Positions 7,653 to 16,568 of a DNA stretch of 64,000 nucleotides are shown here, piece after piece. Numbering within the stretch: position 1 is the stretch's first letter; every line of letters begins with the position of its first letter. Under the pieces are notes generated by a model. The model saw nothing but the letters and a program-made list of their open reading frames with translations, was not told where the DNA came from and did not search any database. The DNA is from Andreprevotia sp. IGB-42. GTDB lineage: Bacteria; Pseudomonadota; Gammaproteobacteria; Burkholderiales; Chitinibacteraceae. Location: positions 247,309 to 311,308 of the forward strand of contig NZ_WXTX01000006.1 of assembly GCF_009848685.1 (NCBI RefSeq). Reading direction: 5' to 3'. Made by a program: the position numbers and the translations under genes.

Positions 7653-9815
7653 ATGCAGCCGACAACAACGACAACCGAACAATCGATGCGCCTGCAGCCA
7701 GGCAGCAATTGCTGGCGCATCGCCCACGCAGACCGGGCCAGTGTGCTGGTGGATGGCGAAGCCTATTTCACGGCGTTGCGCCGCGCGCTGGTCGAGGCCA
7801 GAAACACCATCTACATCATCGGTTGGGATATCGACAGCCGGCTCAACCTGATCCCCGAGGGGGCCAACGATGGCTGGCCGGAGCCCTTGGGCGAGCTGCT
7901 GCACGCGCTGGCCTCCAAGCGCCGCAAACTCAATATCTATATCCTCAATTGGGATTACACGGTGCTGTTTGCGCTCGATCGCGAATGGATGCCCAGTTAC
8001 AAGCTGGGCTGGCGCACGCACCGCAGATTGCATTTCCGCATGGATAGCCACCCGGTTTTCGGTGGCTCGCATCACCAGAAAATCGTCGTCATCGATGATG
8101 CACTGGCCTTTGTCGGGGGGCTGGACCTTACCCACAGCCGCTGGGATACCCCGGATCACGCCGATCACACCTTGCTGCGCTGCAATGCCGATGGGTCGGG
8201 CTACGCGCCGTTCCATGACGTGCAGATCATGTTCGATGGCGAAGCCGCCCGCATGCTGGGTGACCAAGCGCGCGAGCGCTGGCATATCGCCACCGGCCAG
8301 CACCTGCATGCCGCGCGCGATCTGCCGCCTTGCCCGTGGCCGCAGCATGTGGAACCTGATTTCGCCGATCTCGATCTTGCGCTGGCGCGCACCGAACCCA
8401 CCATGGACGGCAACGAAGGCGTGCAGGAAATCCGCCAGTTGTACGTGGATGCCATTGCCAGCGCCAAGCGCCATATCTATTTCGAAAACCAGTATTTCAC
8501 CTCCGGCCTGATCACCCAGGAGCTGACCAAGCGCCTGGAAACCGACGATGGCCCGGATATCGTGGTGGTATCACGGCAGAGCGAAAGTGGCTGGCTGGAA
8601 GAAATGACCATGGGCGTACAGCGCGCCCGGCAGCACGCCAAGCTCAAGGCACTGGACAAGTACAGCCGCTACCGCATGTATTGCCCGCAGGTGCCGGGCC
8701 TGTGCGACCAGTGCGTGAATGTACACAGCAAGGTGATGATCATCGACGATGATGTGCTTAGCATCGGCTCGGCCAACCTCAACAACCGTTCGATGGTGAT
8801 GGATACCGAGGCCAATATCGTCATCACCGCCAATGGCGATCCGCAAATCCAGCGCGCCATTGCCGGCATCCGCGAGCGCCTGCTGGGTGAGCACCTGGGA
8901 GTGCCACCAGAAGAAATTGCCGCCGAACTGGGCAAGGCACTGCGCCTGCACACGATGATCAACATGCTGCATCAGCCCGAAGGGCGCACGCTGGCGGAGC
9001 TGAACCCGGAAGTATCAGCAGAGAGCGATGCACTGGTGCCGGCATTGTCGATGCTGGACCCCGAAAAAATCGTTCCGGCGGAAGACCTGATCGCGCAATT
9101 CGTGCCGCGCGAAACACGCCGCTCGCTGCGCGAAAGGCTGGCCATTGCTGCCATGATCACCGTGCTGTTCTTCGGTCTGGCCGCCATGTGGCGCTGGACA
9201 CCGTTGTCGCACTACTTGCACCCGGAAGCCCTATCGGTGCTGGCACAGCAGATCCGCGACAATCCGTTGTCGCCGTTGATCATGATGGCGGTGTACGTGC
9301 TGGGCGCCTTGTTCGTGTTTCCGCACGCGGTGCTGGTGGCAGCAACCGGCATCGTGTTCGGGCCATGGCTGGGCATCTTCTATGCGCTGTCCGGCACCGG
9401 GCTCAGTGCTGCCGTTACCTATGGCATGGGGCGCAAACTGGGGCGGGATACGCTACGCCGGCTGGGTGGGCAGCGCATGAACAAACTCAGTGCGCGGCTA
9501 TCCAGGCAGGGCATCATCAGCGTTGCGCTGTTGCGGCAGATACCGCTTGGGCCGTTCGTGATGGTCAACATCATTTGCGGTGCATCGCATATCCGCATGC
9601 GTGATTTCATGCTGGGCACCATGCTCGGCATGGCACCAGGCTCCATCATCACCGTGCTGTTCGTCCACCACTTTGCCGAGGCCATCCGCCGCCCGGGGAC
9701 CATGACCTTCGTGGTGCTAGGTGCAATTGCCGCCTTGCTGGTGGGGCTGGCATTCCTGGCACGGCGCTATCTGCGCCGCAGCGCCGCGCACCGCCTTGAA
9801 ACTGCGGAGGCTTGA
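7653..9815 (+). CDS. Phospholipase D/cardiolipin synthase-like protein fused to a VTT (SNARE-associated Golgi) domain
   Basis: A 720-residue two-part protein. Residues 1-500 are a PLD-superfamily enzyme with two HKD motifs: HHQKIVVIDDALAFVGG (about 139-155) and VHSKVMIIDDDVLSIGSANL (about 353-372). Together these form the phosphatidyl-transfer site. Residues 510-710 are membrane-embedded: a first TM (MITVLFFGLAAMW), then the VTT/DedA-like core with FVFPHAVLVAATGIVFGPWLG, GMGRKLG and RQIPLGPFVMVNIICG. Such fusions probably act on inner-membrane phospholipids. An ATG 11 codons downstream (7686) is an alternative start. The stop overlaps the next gene's start (TGATG), implying translational coupling. 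Confidence 0.92.
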   Translation: MQPTTTTTEQSMRLQPGSNCWRIAHADRASVLVDGEAYFTALRRALVEARNTIYIIGWDIDSRLNLIPEGANDGWPEPLGELLHALASKRRKLNIYILNWDYTVLFALDREWMPSYKLGWRTHRRLHFRMDSHPVFGGSHHQKIVVIDDALAFVGGLDLTHSRWDTPDHADHTLLRCNADGSGYAPFHDVQIMFDGEAARMLGDQARERWHIATGQHLHAARDLPPCPWPQHVEPDFADLDLALARTEPTMDGNEGVQEIRQLYVDAIASAKRHIYFENQYFTSGLITQELTKRLETDDGPDIVVVSRQSESGWLEEMTMGVQRARQHAKLKALDKYSRYRMYCPQVPGLCDQCVNVHSKVMIIDDDVLSIGSANLNNRSMVMDTEANIVITANGDPQIQRAIAGIRERLLGEHLGVPPEEIAAELGKALRLHTMINMLHQPEGRTLAELNPEVSAESDALVPALSMLDPEKIVPAEDLIAQFVPRETRRSLRERLAIAAMITVLFFGLAAMWRWTPLSHYLHPEALSVLAQQIRDNPLSPLIMMAVYVLGALFVFPHAVLVAATGIVFGPWLGIFYALSGTGLSAAVTYGMGRKLGRDTLRRLGGQRMNKLSARLSRQGIISVALLRQIPLGPFVMVNIICGASHIRMRDFMLGTMLGMAPGSIITVLFVHHFAEAIRRPGTMTFVVLGAIAALLVGLAFLARRYLRRSAAHRLETAEA

Positions 9816-10621
9816 TGAACGATTTCAGACCCATCGAGCTGACCGGCGAATTGTTATCTGGTGATCAAGGTGATTCCGTGCCAGCGACGTCAGATGCCGC
9901 GTCAGCCGCTGACCATGGCCCGTGGCCGCTGACCATCGCCACCTACAATATCCACGGCGCGGTCGGCACCGATAGCCGCTTTGCGCCGGAGCGCATCCTG
10001 TCGGTGCTGCATGAAATCGATGCGGACATCGTCGCGCTGCAGGAGGTACCGCTGGGTGACCTGCGGCTGCCCAATGTACTGGACATCCTTACCGCGCATA
10101 CCGGATACCAGGGGGTGGCGGGGCCCACCATCGCCAAGCCCAACCGCCGCTATGGCAATGCGGTGCTCAGCCGTTTTCCGGTCCGGGCAATCCGCAACCT
10201 GGATCTGTCTTTCGGGCGCATGGAGCCACGTGCAGCGCTGGATGCGGATATCGATTGCGATGGTCACTTGCTGCGCGTGGTGGCCACCCATCTCGGGCTA
10301 CGGCCGGCCGAGCGGCGCAACCAGGTGAAGCGCCTGCTGGAAAACTTCGATACCGACAAGATGCCGGTGGTGCTGCTCGGTGATCTGAACGAATGGCTGA
10401 TCTGGGGCCGGCCACTGCGCTGGCTGGTGCACCGTTTCCAGAAAACCCCGGCGGCCAATACTTTCCCGTCCGTCCATCCGGTGTTTGCGCTCGACCGCAT
10501 CTGGCTGCATCCGCGCGAGCGGCTGGTCAAGGTGTGGGCACATCACACCGCCATGGCGCGCATTGCTTCGGATCACCTGCCGCTGGTGGCGCATATAGGA
10601 AGCCACCTGGTGACGCCCTGA
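9815..10621 (+). CDS. Endonuclease/exonuclease/phosphatase (EEP) family hydrolase
   Basis: A 268-residue metal-dependent phosphoesterase. Family motifs in order: LTIATYNIHG (Asn metal ligand, about residue 46), DADIVALQEVPL (catalytic Glu), a central RYGNAVLSRFPV, ATHLGLRPAERRNQVKRLL, VVLLGDLNEW (Asp/Asn pair) and IASDHLPLVAHI (terminal Asp-His). EEP proteins downstream of PLD-like genes are commonly found and may process phospholipid head groups, but substrate is unknown. The ATG at 9815 overlaps the previous stop and follows GGAGG, which decides the start over the TTG one codon earlier. Confidence 0.92.
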   Translation: MNDFRPIELTGELLSGDQGDSVPATSDAASAADHGPWPLTIATYNIHGAVGTDSRFAPERILSVLHEIDADIVALQEVPLGDLRLPNVLDILTAHTGYQGVAGPTIAKPNRRYGNAVLSRFPVRAIRNLDLSFGRMEPRAALDADIDCDGHLLRVVATHLGLRPAERRNQVKRLLENFDTDKMPVVLLGDLNEWLIWGRPLRWLVHRFQKTPAANTFPSVHPVFALDRIWLHPRERLVKVWAHHTAMARIASDHLPLVAHIGSHLVTP

Positions 10622-10689
10622 CCCAGCAAGGCCAGATTGACGGCTGAGTTACACAGCACATTCCGGTCGATCAAAAGAGCTCTTGATAC

Positions 10690-10719
10690 AAAAACGCCGC
10701 CCGGTTGGGCGGCGTTTTT
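10690..10719 (+). terminator. Strong rho-independent terminator
   Basis: AAAAACGCCGCC, loop CGGTTG, GGCGGCGTTTTT. Perfect 12-base arms including the A/T flanks. It ends the PLD/EEP operon and is symmetric enough to stop the converging alcohol dehydrogenase transcript as well. Confidence 0.95.
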
Positions 10720-10739
10720 GCTTGCGGAGCCAGCCCCGA

Positions 10740-11669
10740 TCATGCCCGTGCTGTGTGCAATGCGGCCAGCATTTCGGCAGGGCGTGCCTTGAGTGAGGGG
10801 ATATCGCTGATGGCGCGGTATGCCAGGTCATCCATATGCAGGCCTTCATACGCCGCATTGATCCGTTGCACCGGGATTACCTCGATATTGGCGGCGATAT
10901 CATGCGCAGCGCAGAAATCGAGTACCGCCTGCGTTTCATTCACCCGGCGTTGCAGATCGGCCTCAGCTGCCTGTTGCACCGTGCCGGCACCACCGCCCAC
11001 CAGCACCAGCGTGGCATCGCGCTTGAGCAAGCGCACGTAAGGCCGTACATCATTGCGCGCAGGGATGGTGCTCAGGATCAGGTCAAAGCTGCTGTCGTGC
11101 GCCGCCAGCGCCGCTTCGTCGGTGGCCACGCATACTTCGTCCGCACCCAGTGCCACGGCGGATTGCAACTGATTGGCAGCCTCGGTCAGCAGTACCACAT
11201 GCGCGCCCATTGCAGAGGCAAACAGGATGGCCATGTGGCCCAGCCCGTCCATGCCGATCACACCTACTTTTTTGCCCGGACCGATTTTCCAGTGCCGCAG
11301 CGGTGAGTATGTGGCGACGCCAGCGCACAGCAGCGGGGCCACCAGGCCCAGATCCAGCGTTTCCGGGATATGCAGCAACGCGTCTTCCGCAACTGCAAGG
11401 GTGCTGGCCTGGCCCGGGAAACCGTCGATGCCCGCCTCATCCACCCCGGCCAGATCACCCACCTTGAAGCGGCGCACGGCCGAGCCCACTGCCAACACCC
11501 TCCCAACCACCTCATGGCCGGGCATGCATGGATAAGCCTGCGCGTGTGTTTGCCGTTCGTTCCCGGCATGGCAGATGCCGCAGTAAAGCACTTCCAGCCG
11601 CACCTGTTGCGGGGCCAGCTGCGGGGTAGCGGTTTGTCCGGTACGTTCAGTACCAATGGGCTGGGACAT
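10740..11669 (-). CDS. Zinc-type alcohol dehydrogenase (CAD/YahK-like) lacking the structural-zinc lobe
   Basis: A 309-residue medium-chain dehydrogenase. Visible features are the catalytic-zinc Cys in CGICHAGNE (about 31), GHEVVGRV (about 53), the third ligand in LLCAGVATYSPLRHW (about 115-128), and an NADP-binding turn VGVIGMDGLGHMA. Between FKVGD (about 70) and TLAVAEDALLHIPE (about 90) the usual 40-odd residues with four Cys for the structural zinc are replaced by VDEAGIDGFPGQAS. This explains the short length against about 350 in relatives. It likely oxidises or reduces alcohols/aldehydes. No frameshift is visible, so it looks like a natural deletion variant. It is a single gene between two terminators. 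Confidence 0.9.
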   Translation of the reverse strand: MSQPIGTERTGQTATPQLAPQQVRLEVLYCGICHAGNERQTHAQAYPCMPGHEVVGRVLAVGSAVRRFKVGDLAGVDEAGIDGFPGQASTLAVAEDALLHIPETLDLGLVAPLLCAGVATYSPLRHWKIGPGKKVGVIGMDGLGHMAILFASAMGAHVVLLTEAANQLQSAVALGADEVCVATDEAALAAHDSSFDLILSTIPARNDVRPYVRLLKRDATLVLVGGGAGTVQQAAEADLQRRVNETQAVLDFCAAHDIAANIEVIPVQRINAAYEGLHMDDLAYRAISDIPSLKARPAEMLAALHTARA

Positions 11670-11803
11670 GATGAAGCTCCTCTGTTCGATGCGGGTAAGC
11701 CAATTGCAGACCTGGTGGCGATTGTAGGAAGCTACGGCAATGCGCTATGTCGGATTCCTCCGGCAACTGCTGTGGGCGAGCTGCCGATTCTGGTTTCACC
11801 ATG

Positions 11804-11827
11804 CAAAACGGCGCCCACAGGCGCCGT
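11804..11827 (-). terminator. Terminator downstream of the PRC-barrel gene
   Basis: Arms ACGGCGCC/GGCGCCGT (11808-11827) with loop CACA. On the minus strand the stem is followed by TTTTG. It lies 27 bases after the stop of the PRC-barrel gene. Confidence 0.8.
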
Positions 11828-11853
11828 GTTCACTACCATCAACCAGCGCGCAA

Positions 11854-12333
11854 TCAGCGATTACGCTTGGGCAGGCCGTAGAACGCATCGACCTCGCTGG
11901 TCCAGCGTTCGTCCGCCAGGCTCGGCCAATGATCCTGGTCGAACCCGGGCGCGTTTTTCAGCCGATCACGGCTTTCATCGAGCACCAGCAGGTTGTTGCT
12001 GATGTCGATCTGGAACGCGCTGAATGGCACAGCGAACAGCTTGTTGCCCAAGCCAAAGAACCCGCCGAAGGCGAGTACCGCATACACGATGCGACCACTG
12101 CCCACGTCAAGCATGATGCCTTTGATCTCGCCCAGGTGTTCGCCTTGGGTATTGATCACTTCGTTGCCTTTCAGTGCGTCGGCCAGCAGCAGGTTGGGGC
12201 TTGGGCCGCCAGCCTGGAATGCCGGCGCATTGATCACGCGTGCGCCGCTGCGGTGGCGATTTTCTGCCACTTCGTCTGCATACGCAGCGCGGCTGTTGGC
12301 GGGATTGGGGGATTGTGGATACATGCTTGCCAT
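11854..12333 (-). CDS. PRC-barrel domain protein
   Basis: A 159-residue soluble protein. The PRC barrel covers residues about 50-125, with the typical LKGNEVINTQGEHLGEIKGIMLDVGSGRIVYAVLAFGGFFGLGNKLFAVPFSAF progression of strands (starting LKGNEVINTQGEHLGEIKGI). The N-terminal 45 residues are Ala/Ser/Pro/Asn-rich, probably disordered. The C-terminus holds LKNAPGFDQDHWPS, common in this subgroup. Stand-alone PRC-barrel proteins of this type occur with CsbD and DUF883 proteins in stress-related gene sets; biochemical function unknown. A good GGAGAA lies upstream of the ATG. Confidence 0.9.
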   Translation of the reverse strand: MASMYPQSPNPANSRAAYADEVAENRHRSGARVINAPAFQAGGPSPNLLLADALKGNEVINTQGEHLGEIKGIMLDVGSGRIVYAVLAFGGFFGLGNKLFAVPFSAFQIDISNNLLVLDESRDRLKNAPGFDQDHWPSLADERWTSEVDAFYGLPKRNR

Positions 12334-12659
12334 GGCGGTTCTCCTTCAGCTGCGGCGCGGTGACATCGCCGCAACCGCGGCCAGGCCAGTGCACCAGATC
12401 ATATGCATCCAGTGTAGGCAGCGCGCTACCCGATGCCTGTAGGCAGCGGCCCTGCCGCCATCGTGGATGTCGCTCAAGGCCATGTCAGACATTCCTTGCC
12501 CGTTGCACTTGTATGACAGCGGTGTTGTCAGCCTTGCTGTGACACGCATGCGGGCAAAAAGGGGCAAAAAGGTGACAAGGCTATCGGTGTTTGTCCGTCA
12601 AACCCGCGTGGCAAAAGCACATAGAGTGGGAGTGATTCGGCCCAGCCAGGAGAAGCACG
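12334..12659. other. Divergent intergenic region with a 10-bp tandem repeat
   Basis: 326 bases between divergently oriented genes, so promoters for both should lie here. The only clear structure is a tandem duplication of GGGCAAAAAG at 12552-12571. No convincing open reading frame was seen; possible -35/-10 pairs are too weak to call. Confidence 0.5.
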
Positions 12660-13145
12660 ATGCCCGTCCAGCACCTGCAGCAAACCCGTACTGGCAATGC
12701 CCGGCGCAGCCATCCACTGGATGAAGCTGCCATCTTCGAAAATTTTCTGGCCGCGTTCCTGCAAGGCGAGGGCGGCAAAAAGCACGGCGTGCAGGCTGCC
12801 CGCGCGTTGAAGGCCCATGGTCTGGCCTTCGCCAGCGCGCTGTGCACGCCAGAGCCGGCGCGCGTACAGGCCATGCTGGCCCGGGATACCGGCCAGCATG
12901 TCGAACTGGCACTGTTGCAGGCGCTGCGCCAATGCGCACAGCAATTGGTGGATGGTTACGGCGGCAGTCTTACCAATCTGGCGCGCTGGTGCGAGTCCGC
13001 TGCGGATTTCGAAGCACGATTGATGAAGCTGAGCACCATGCAAAGCGATGCGCTATCGCGCTTCAGCCGCCAGCTCTCTGCCCAGTTCGTGCCCGTCGCC
13101 CCGCGCATGCGACGGGCAAAAAGGCTTGCCCATATCGTGCATTGA
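12660..13145 (+). CDS. Hypothetical helical protein, 161 aa
   Basis: Preceded by CCAGGAGAAG at correct spacing. The protein is alpha-helical and has no signal peptide, with segments FENFLAAFLQGEGG, ALLQALRQCAQQLVDGYGG and MQSDALSRFSRQLSAQFVPVAP. This organisation is loosely like phasin-type or other surface-binding helical proteins, but no diagnostic motif was found, so no function is given. It has an oppositely oriented neighbour upstream and a GH13 gene downstream. The last codons lie inside a 14-base tandem duplication that runs past the stop. Confidence 0.7.
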   Translation: MPVQHLQQTRTGNARRSHPLDEAAIFENFLAAFLQGEGGKKHGVQAARALKAHGLAFASALCTPEPARVQAMLARDTGQHVELALLQALRQCAQQLVDGYGGSLTNLARWCESAADFEARLMKLSTMQSDALSRFSRQLSAQFVPVAPRMRRAKRLAHIVH

Positions 13146-13164
13146 ACCGGGTGCATTGAACCGG
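13137..13164. repeat. 14-bp tandem duplication
   Basis: GTGCATTGAACCGG occurs twice in direct succession. The first copy contains the stop codon of the hypothetical gene, suggesting a recent slippage or duplication at its 3' end. Confidence 0.9.
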
Positions 13165-13174
13165 CCCCCTTTAC

Positions 13175-13199
13175 ACCCCGCCTGCGGCGCCGGCGGGGT
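13175..13199. other. GC-rich hairpin before the GH13 gene
   Basis: Arms ACCCCGCC/GGCGGGGT around a nine-base loop, 30 bases upstream of the glucosidase start. No T-run. It may be a weak terminator for the upstream gene or a leader structure. Confidence 0.4.
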
Positions 13200-13228
13200 A
13201 TCCGTTTTCAATACAGCAAGGTGAACCC

Positions 13229-14824
13229 ATGACAGACCAACATCTATGGTGGCAGAAAGGCATCATCTACCAGATCTACCCGCGATCATTCCAGGATAGC
13301 AATAATGACGGCATCGGCGATCTGGCCGGCATCCGTCAGCGGCTGGATTATCTGCAATGGCTGGGCGTGGATGCGGTGTGGCTATCGCCGATCTACCCGT
13401 CGCCGATGGCTGACTTCGGCTACGACATCTCCAACTATATCGACATCGACCCGCTGTTCGGCACCTTGGCCGATTTTGATGCGCTGATTGCGGATGTGCA
13501 TGGCCGCGGCATGAAGCTGGTGCTCGATTTCGTGCCCAATCACACCTCGGATGCGCATCCGTGGTTCACGGAATCGCGTGCATCACGCGATAACGACAAG
13601 GCCAACTGGTATATCTGGCGCGACCCGGCGCCGGATGGCGGCCCACCCAATAACTGGCTGTCCAGTTTTGGCGGCAGCGGCTGGGAATACGATGCGCAGC
13701 GCGGCCAGTATTTCTACCATGCGTTCCTGAAAGAGCAGCCCGACCTCAACTGGCGTAACCCGGCGGTGCAGCAGGCCATGCTGGAAGTGATGCGCTTCTG
13801 GCTGGATCGCGGCGTGGACGGTTTCCGCGTGGATGTGATCTGGCACCTGATCAAGGACGAAGACTTCCGCGCCAACCCGCCCAATCCGCAATACAACGAA
13901 TCGATGGGTGAGCAGAACATGACGCTCACCACCTACACCACGGACCGGCCCGAAGTACATCAGGTGATTGGCAAGATGCGCCAGCTGCTGGATGAGTACG
14001 ACGAGCGCATGATGGTGGGCGAAATCTATCTGCCGGTGGAAAAACTGGTCACCTATTACGGCACCGGTGGCGATGGCGTGAACCTGCCATTCAATTTCCA
14101 GCTCATCGCCTTGCCGTGGAAAGCCGAGGAAATCCGTGCCGCGGTCGATCATTACGAGACCGCATTGCCGCCGTTCGGCTGGCCCAACTGGGTGCTGGGC
14201 AACCACGACAATCATCGCATCCTCACCCGTATCGGCAAGCACCAGGCACGCGTTGCCGCCATGCTGCTGCTGACACTGCGCGGCACGCCCACCATGTACT
14301 ACGGCGATGAAATCGGCATGCACGATATCGATGTACCGCCTGAACTGGTGCAGGATCCGTTCGAGAAGAAACAGCCCGGCAAGGGCCTGGGCCGCGATCC
14401 GGAGCGCAGTCCGATGCAGTGGTCGGATGAAGCGAATGCTGGCTTCAGCGGGGCAGCGCCGTGGCTGCCGGTGGCACCGGATTATCCTTCCACCAACGTA
14501 GCGGGCGAAGCCGCCAAGCGTAATTCGCTGCTTGGCTTGTACCGCGCACTACTGGCATTGCGGCGCGAGCAACCGGCGCTGGCCATCGGCAGCTATCGCG
14601 GTTTCTCCACGCCCGATGGCGTGCTGGGCTTCTTGCGCGAGCAGGACAATGCCCGCCTGCTGGTGTTGCTGAATTTCACGGCAAACGATATCCCGGTGCC
14701 GCACCACAACCTGATTTCTGGCAAGGTACTGCTGTCCAGCTTCCTTGATCGCAAGGGTGAGCAGGTGGATCAGGCATTCGCACTGCGCGCACATGAAGGG
14801 GTAATCATCGAAGTGGCGTTCTGA
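13229..14824 (+). CDS. GH13 alpha-glucosidase (oligo-1,6/maltose-type)
   Basis: A 531-residue cytoplasmic glycoside hydrolase; no signal peptide. Conserved regions: WWQKGIIYQIYPRSFQDSN at the start, DFVPNHTSDAHPWF (region I), DGFRVDVIWHL (region II, nucleophile Asp about 202), MMVGEIYLP (region III, acid/base Glu about 266) and VLGNHDNHR (region IV, transition-state Asp about 328). It should release glucose from alpha-linked oligosaccharides. Closely related in sequence to the converging gene at 14925-16568, so the pair is a diverged duplication. A terminator follows. Confidence 0.93.
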   Translation: MTDQHLWWQKGIIYQIYPRSFQDSNNDGIGDLAGIRQRLDYLQWLGVDAVWLSPIYPSPMADFGYDISNYIDIDPLFGTLADFDALIADVHGRGMKLVLDFVPNHTSDAHPWFTESRASRDNDKANWYIWRDPAPDGGPPNNWLSSFGGSGWEYDAQRGQYFYHAFLKEQPDLNWRNPAVQQAMLEVMRFWLDRGVDGFRVDVIWHLIKDEDFRANPPNPQYNESMGEQNMTLTTYTTDRPEVHQVIGKMRQLLDEYDERMMVGEIYLPVEKLVTYYGTGGDGVNLPFNFQLIALPWKAEEIRAAVDHYETALPPFGWPNWVLGNHDNHRILTRIGKHQARVAAMLLLTLRGTPTMYYGDEIGMHDIDVPPELVQDPFEKKQPGKGLGRDPERSPMQWSDEANAGFSGAAPWLPVAPDYPSTNVAGEAAKRNSLLGLYRALLALRREQPALAIGSYRGFSTPDGVLGFLREQDNARLLVLLNFTANDIPVPHHNLISGKVLLSSFLDRKGEQVDQAFALRAHEGVIIEVAF

Positions 14825-14867
14825 TCGGCTCCGGCTGGCCTAGATTGGCGGCATGGTTCGGCCAGAT

Positions 14868-14896
14868 GAAAACGGGGTGCCATCGCACCCCGTTTC
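14868..14896. terminator. Shared terminator between the two GH13 genes
   Basis: AAACGGGGTGC, loop CAT, GCACCCCGTTT followed by CTTT on the plus strand and a TTTTC tail on the minus strand. It lies between convergent stops and can serve both. Confidence 0.85.
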
Positions 14897-14924
14897 TTTG
14901 CCTTCCAAAGCCTGAAATCCGCCG

Positions 14925-16568
14925 CTACAGCAAGACCGGAATCGGCGGTGCTGCACGCAACTGCAGGATGGCCCCATTGAGGGGTGACAGCTTCAGCGCA
15001 TTGCCAAACTGGTCTTCCATGCCATCCGTGGTCATCAATACTTTGGTATCCGCAAACAGCGGATGGGAATACGCACGCGCCTTGCGGGAGAAATTGAGCA
15101 CCACGGCAATGCGCTGACCGGCATGCTCGCGCACGTAAGCCACGATATCGGCAGGGGCCTCCAGCAGCGTGATGCTGCCCACCGCCAGTGCAATATGCGT
15201 GCGCCGCAACTCGATCAGCCGCTGGTACAGATTGAGGAGAGAATGCGGATCGGCCTGTGCCTGGTGCACGTTCAATGCCTGATAGCCGTCGCCCACCGGC
15301 AACCACGGCTGCGCAGTGGAAAAGCCGGCGTGCTCGCTATCATCCCAGCGCATGGGGCTGCGTACCGGGTCACGCCCCAACCCCTTGCCGGGCGAGCGCT
15401 TCTCGAACGGGTCCTGCAGGTTTTCCGGCGCCACCGGTACATCGGTCATGCCCAGCTCGTCGCCATAGTAGATGATGGGCGTGCCGCGCAGCGTCAGCAG
15501 CAGCATGGCGCCCAAGCGCGCATGATCGGTGCCGGCGCGGGTGGCAAAACGTGGCCGGTCGTGATTGCCGAACGACCAGTTCGGCCATGCGTAGGCGGGT
15601 AGCGCCAACTCGTAATCGCGGATGTCTTCCTTGATCTGTGCCGGTTCGAATGCATGCAGGATCAGCGTGGAGTTGGTTGGTAGCTGCACACCACGGCCGC
15701 GCTCGCCGTAATACGCCACCAGGTCCTTGGTCTGCAGGTAGAGCTCGCCCAGCATCATGCGATCATCGTCGAATTCATCCAGCAAGCTGCGCATTGCGGC
15801 AACCGCCTGCAGGTTTTCCGGCAGGTTCAGCGTGTGCAGCGGAATCACCTGATCATGCTCGGCCTGTTTTTCCGGCAGCCAGTCGGGGTTGGGTGGGTTA
15901 TCGCGGAACTGGTCATCCTTGTACAGATGCATCAGCGCATCCATGCGGAAGCCGTCCACGCCGCGCTCCAGCCAGAAGCGCAATTGCTGCTTGAGCGCCT
16001 GCAATACGGCGGGATTGCGCCAGTTGAGGTCCGGCTGCTGGGGCAGGAAGGAATGCAGGTAATACTGGCCGGTCGGCTCATCCAGCGTCCAGGCAATGCC
16101 GCCCAGATGCGCCCACCAATTGCTGGGCGGGCTGCCATCGGGCTTGGCATCACGCCAGATATACCAATCGCGATAGGGATTGTCGCGGCTGCTACGCGAT
16201 TGCACGAACCACGGATGCTGATCGGAAGTATGGTTGGGCACGAAATCCAGAATGATGCGGATACCGCGCTCGTGTGCATCTGCGATCAATGCATCCATGT
16301 CGGCCAGCGTGCCGAACATGGGCTCGATGTCGCAGTAATTGCTGACGTCGTAACCGAAATCCGCCATCGGTGACGTATACACCGGGGGTATCCACAACGC
16401 ATCCACGCCCAGCCATTGCAGGTAAGGCAAACGCTGGCGGATGCCGTTCAGATCGCCGATGCCGTCGCCATTGCTGTCCTGGAATGAGCGAGGGTATACC
16501 TCGTACACGATGCCGCGCTGCCACCAGGCAAATGCGCTTTCTCCCGCTTCCATCCGCCCTTGTTCCAT
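14925..16568 (-). CDS. GH13 alpha-glucosidase, second copy
   Basis: A 547-residue protein with the same plan as its neighbour: WWQRGIVYEVYPRSFQDSNG, DFVPNHTSDQHPWF, DGFRMDALMHL (nucleophile Asp), MMLGELYLQ (acid/base Glu) and SFGNHDRPR (region IV). Differences from the first copy in regions II and IV (RMDALMHLYK; NHDRPR) suggest a different oligosaccharide preference. The ATG at 16568 has AAGGAGG seven bases upstream; a frame extending to 16625 lacks such support. No carbohydrate transporter or regulator is adjacent, so substrate remains unknown. Confidence 0.93.
   Translation of the reverse strand: MEQGRMEAGESAFAWWQRGIVYEVYPRSFQDSNGDGIGDLNGIRQRLPYLQWLGVDALWIPPVYTSPMADFGYDVSNYCDIEPMFGTLADMDALIADAHERGIRIILDFVPNHTSDQHPWFVQSRSSRDNPYRDWYIWRDAKPDGSPPSNWWAHLGGIAWTLDEPTGQYYLHSFLPQQPDLNWRNPAVLQALKQQLRFWLERGVDGFRMDALMHLYKDDQFRDNPPNPDWLPEKQAEHDQVIPLHTLNLPENLQAVAAMRSLLDEFDDDRMMLGELYLQTKDLVAYYGERGRGVQLPTNSTLILHAFEPAQIKEDIRDYELALPAYAWPNWSFGNHDRPRFATRAGTDHARLGAMLLLTLRGTPIIYYGDELGMTDVPVAPENLQDPFEKRSPGKGLGRDPVRSPMRWDDSEHAGFSTAQPWLPVGDGYQALNVHQAQADPHSLLNLYQRLIELRRTHIALAVGSITLLEAPADIVAYVREHAGQRIAVVLNFSRKARAYSHPLFADTKVLMTTDGMEDQFGNALKLSPLNGAILQLRAAPPIPVLL

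Noticed and set aside
11740..12363. 207-codon plus-strand frame over the PRC-barrel gene
   Set aside because: Antisense shadow; the minus-strand frame carries the clear PRC-barrel sequence, a ribosome-binding site and a terminator.
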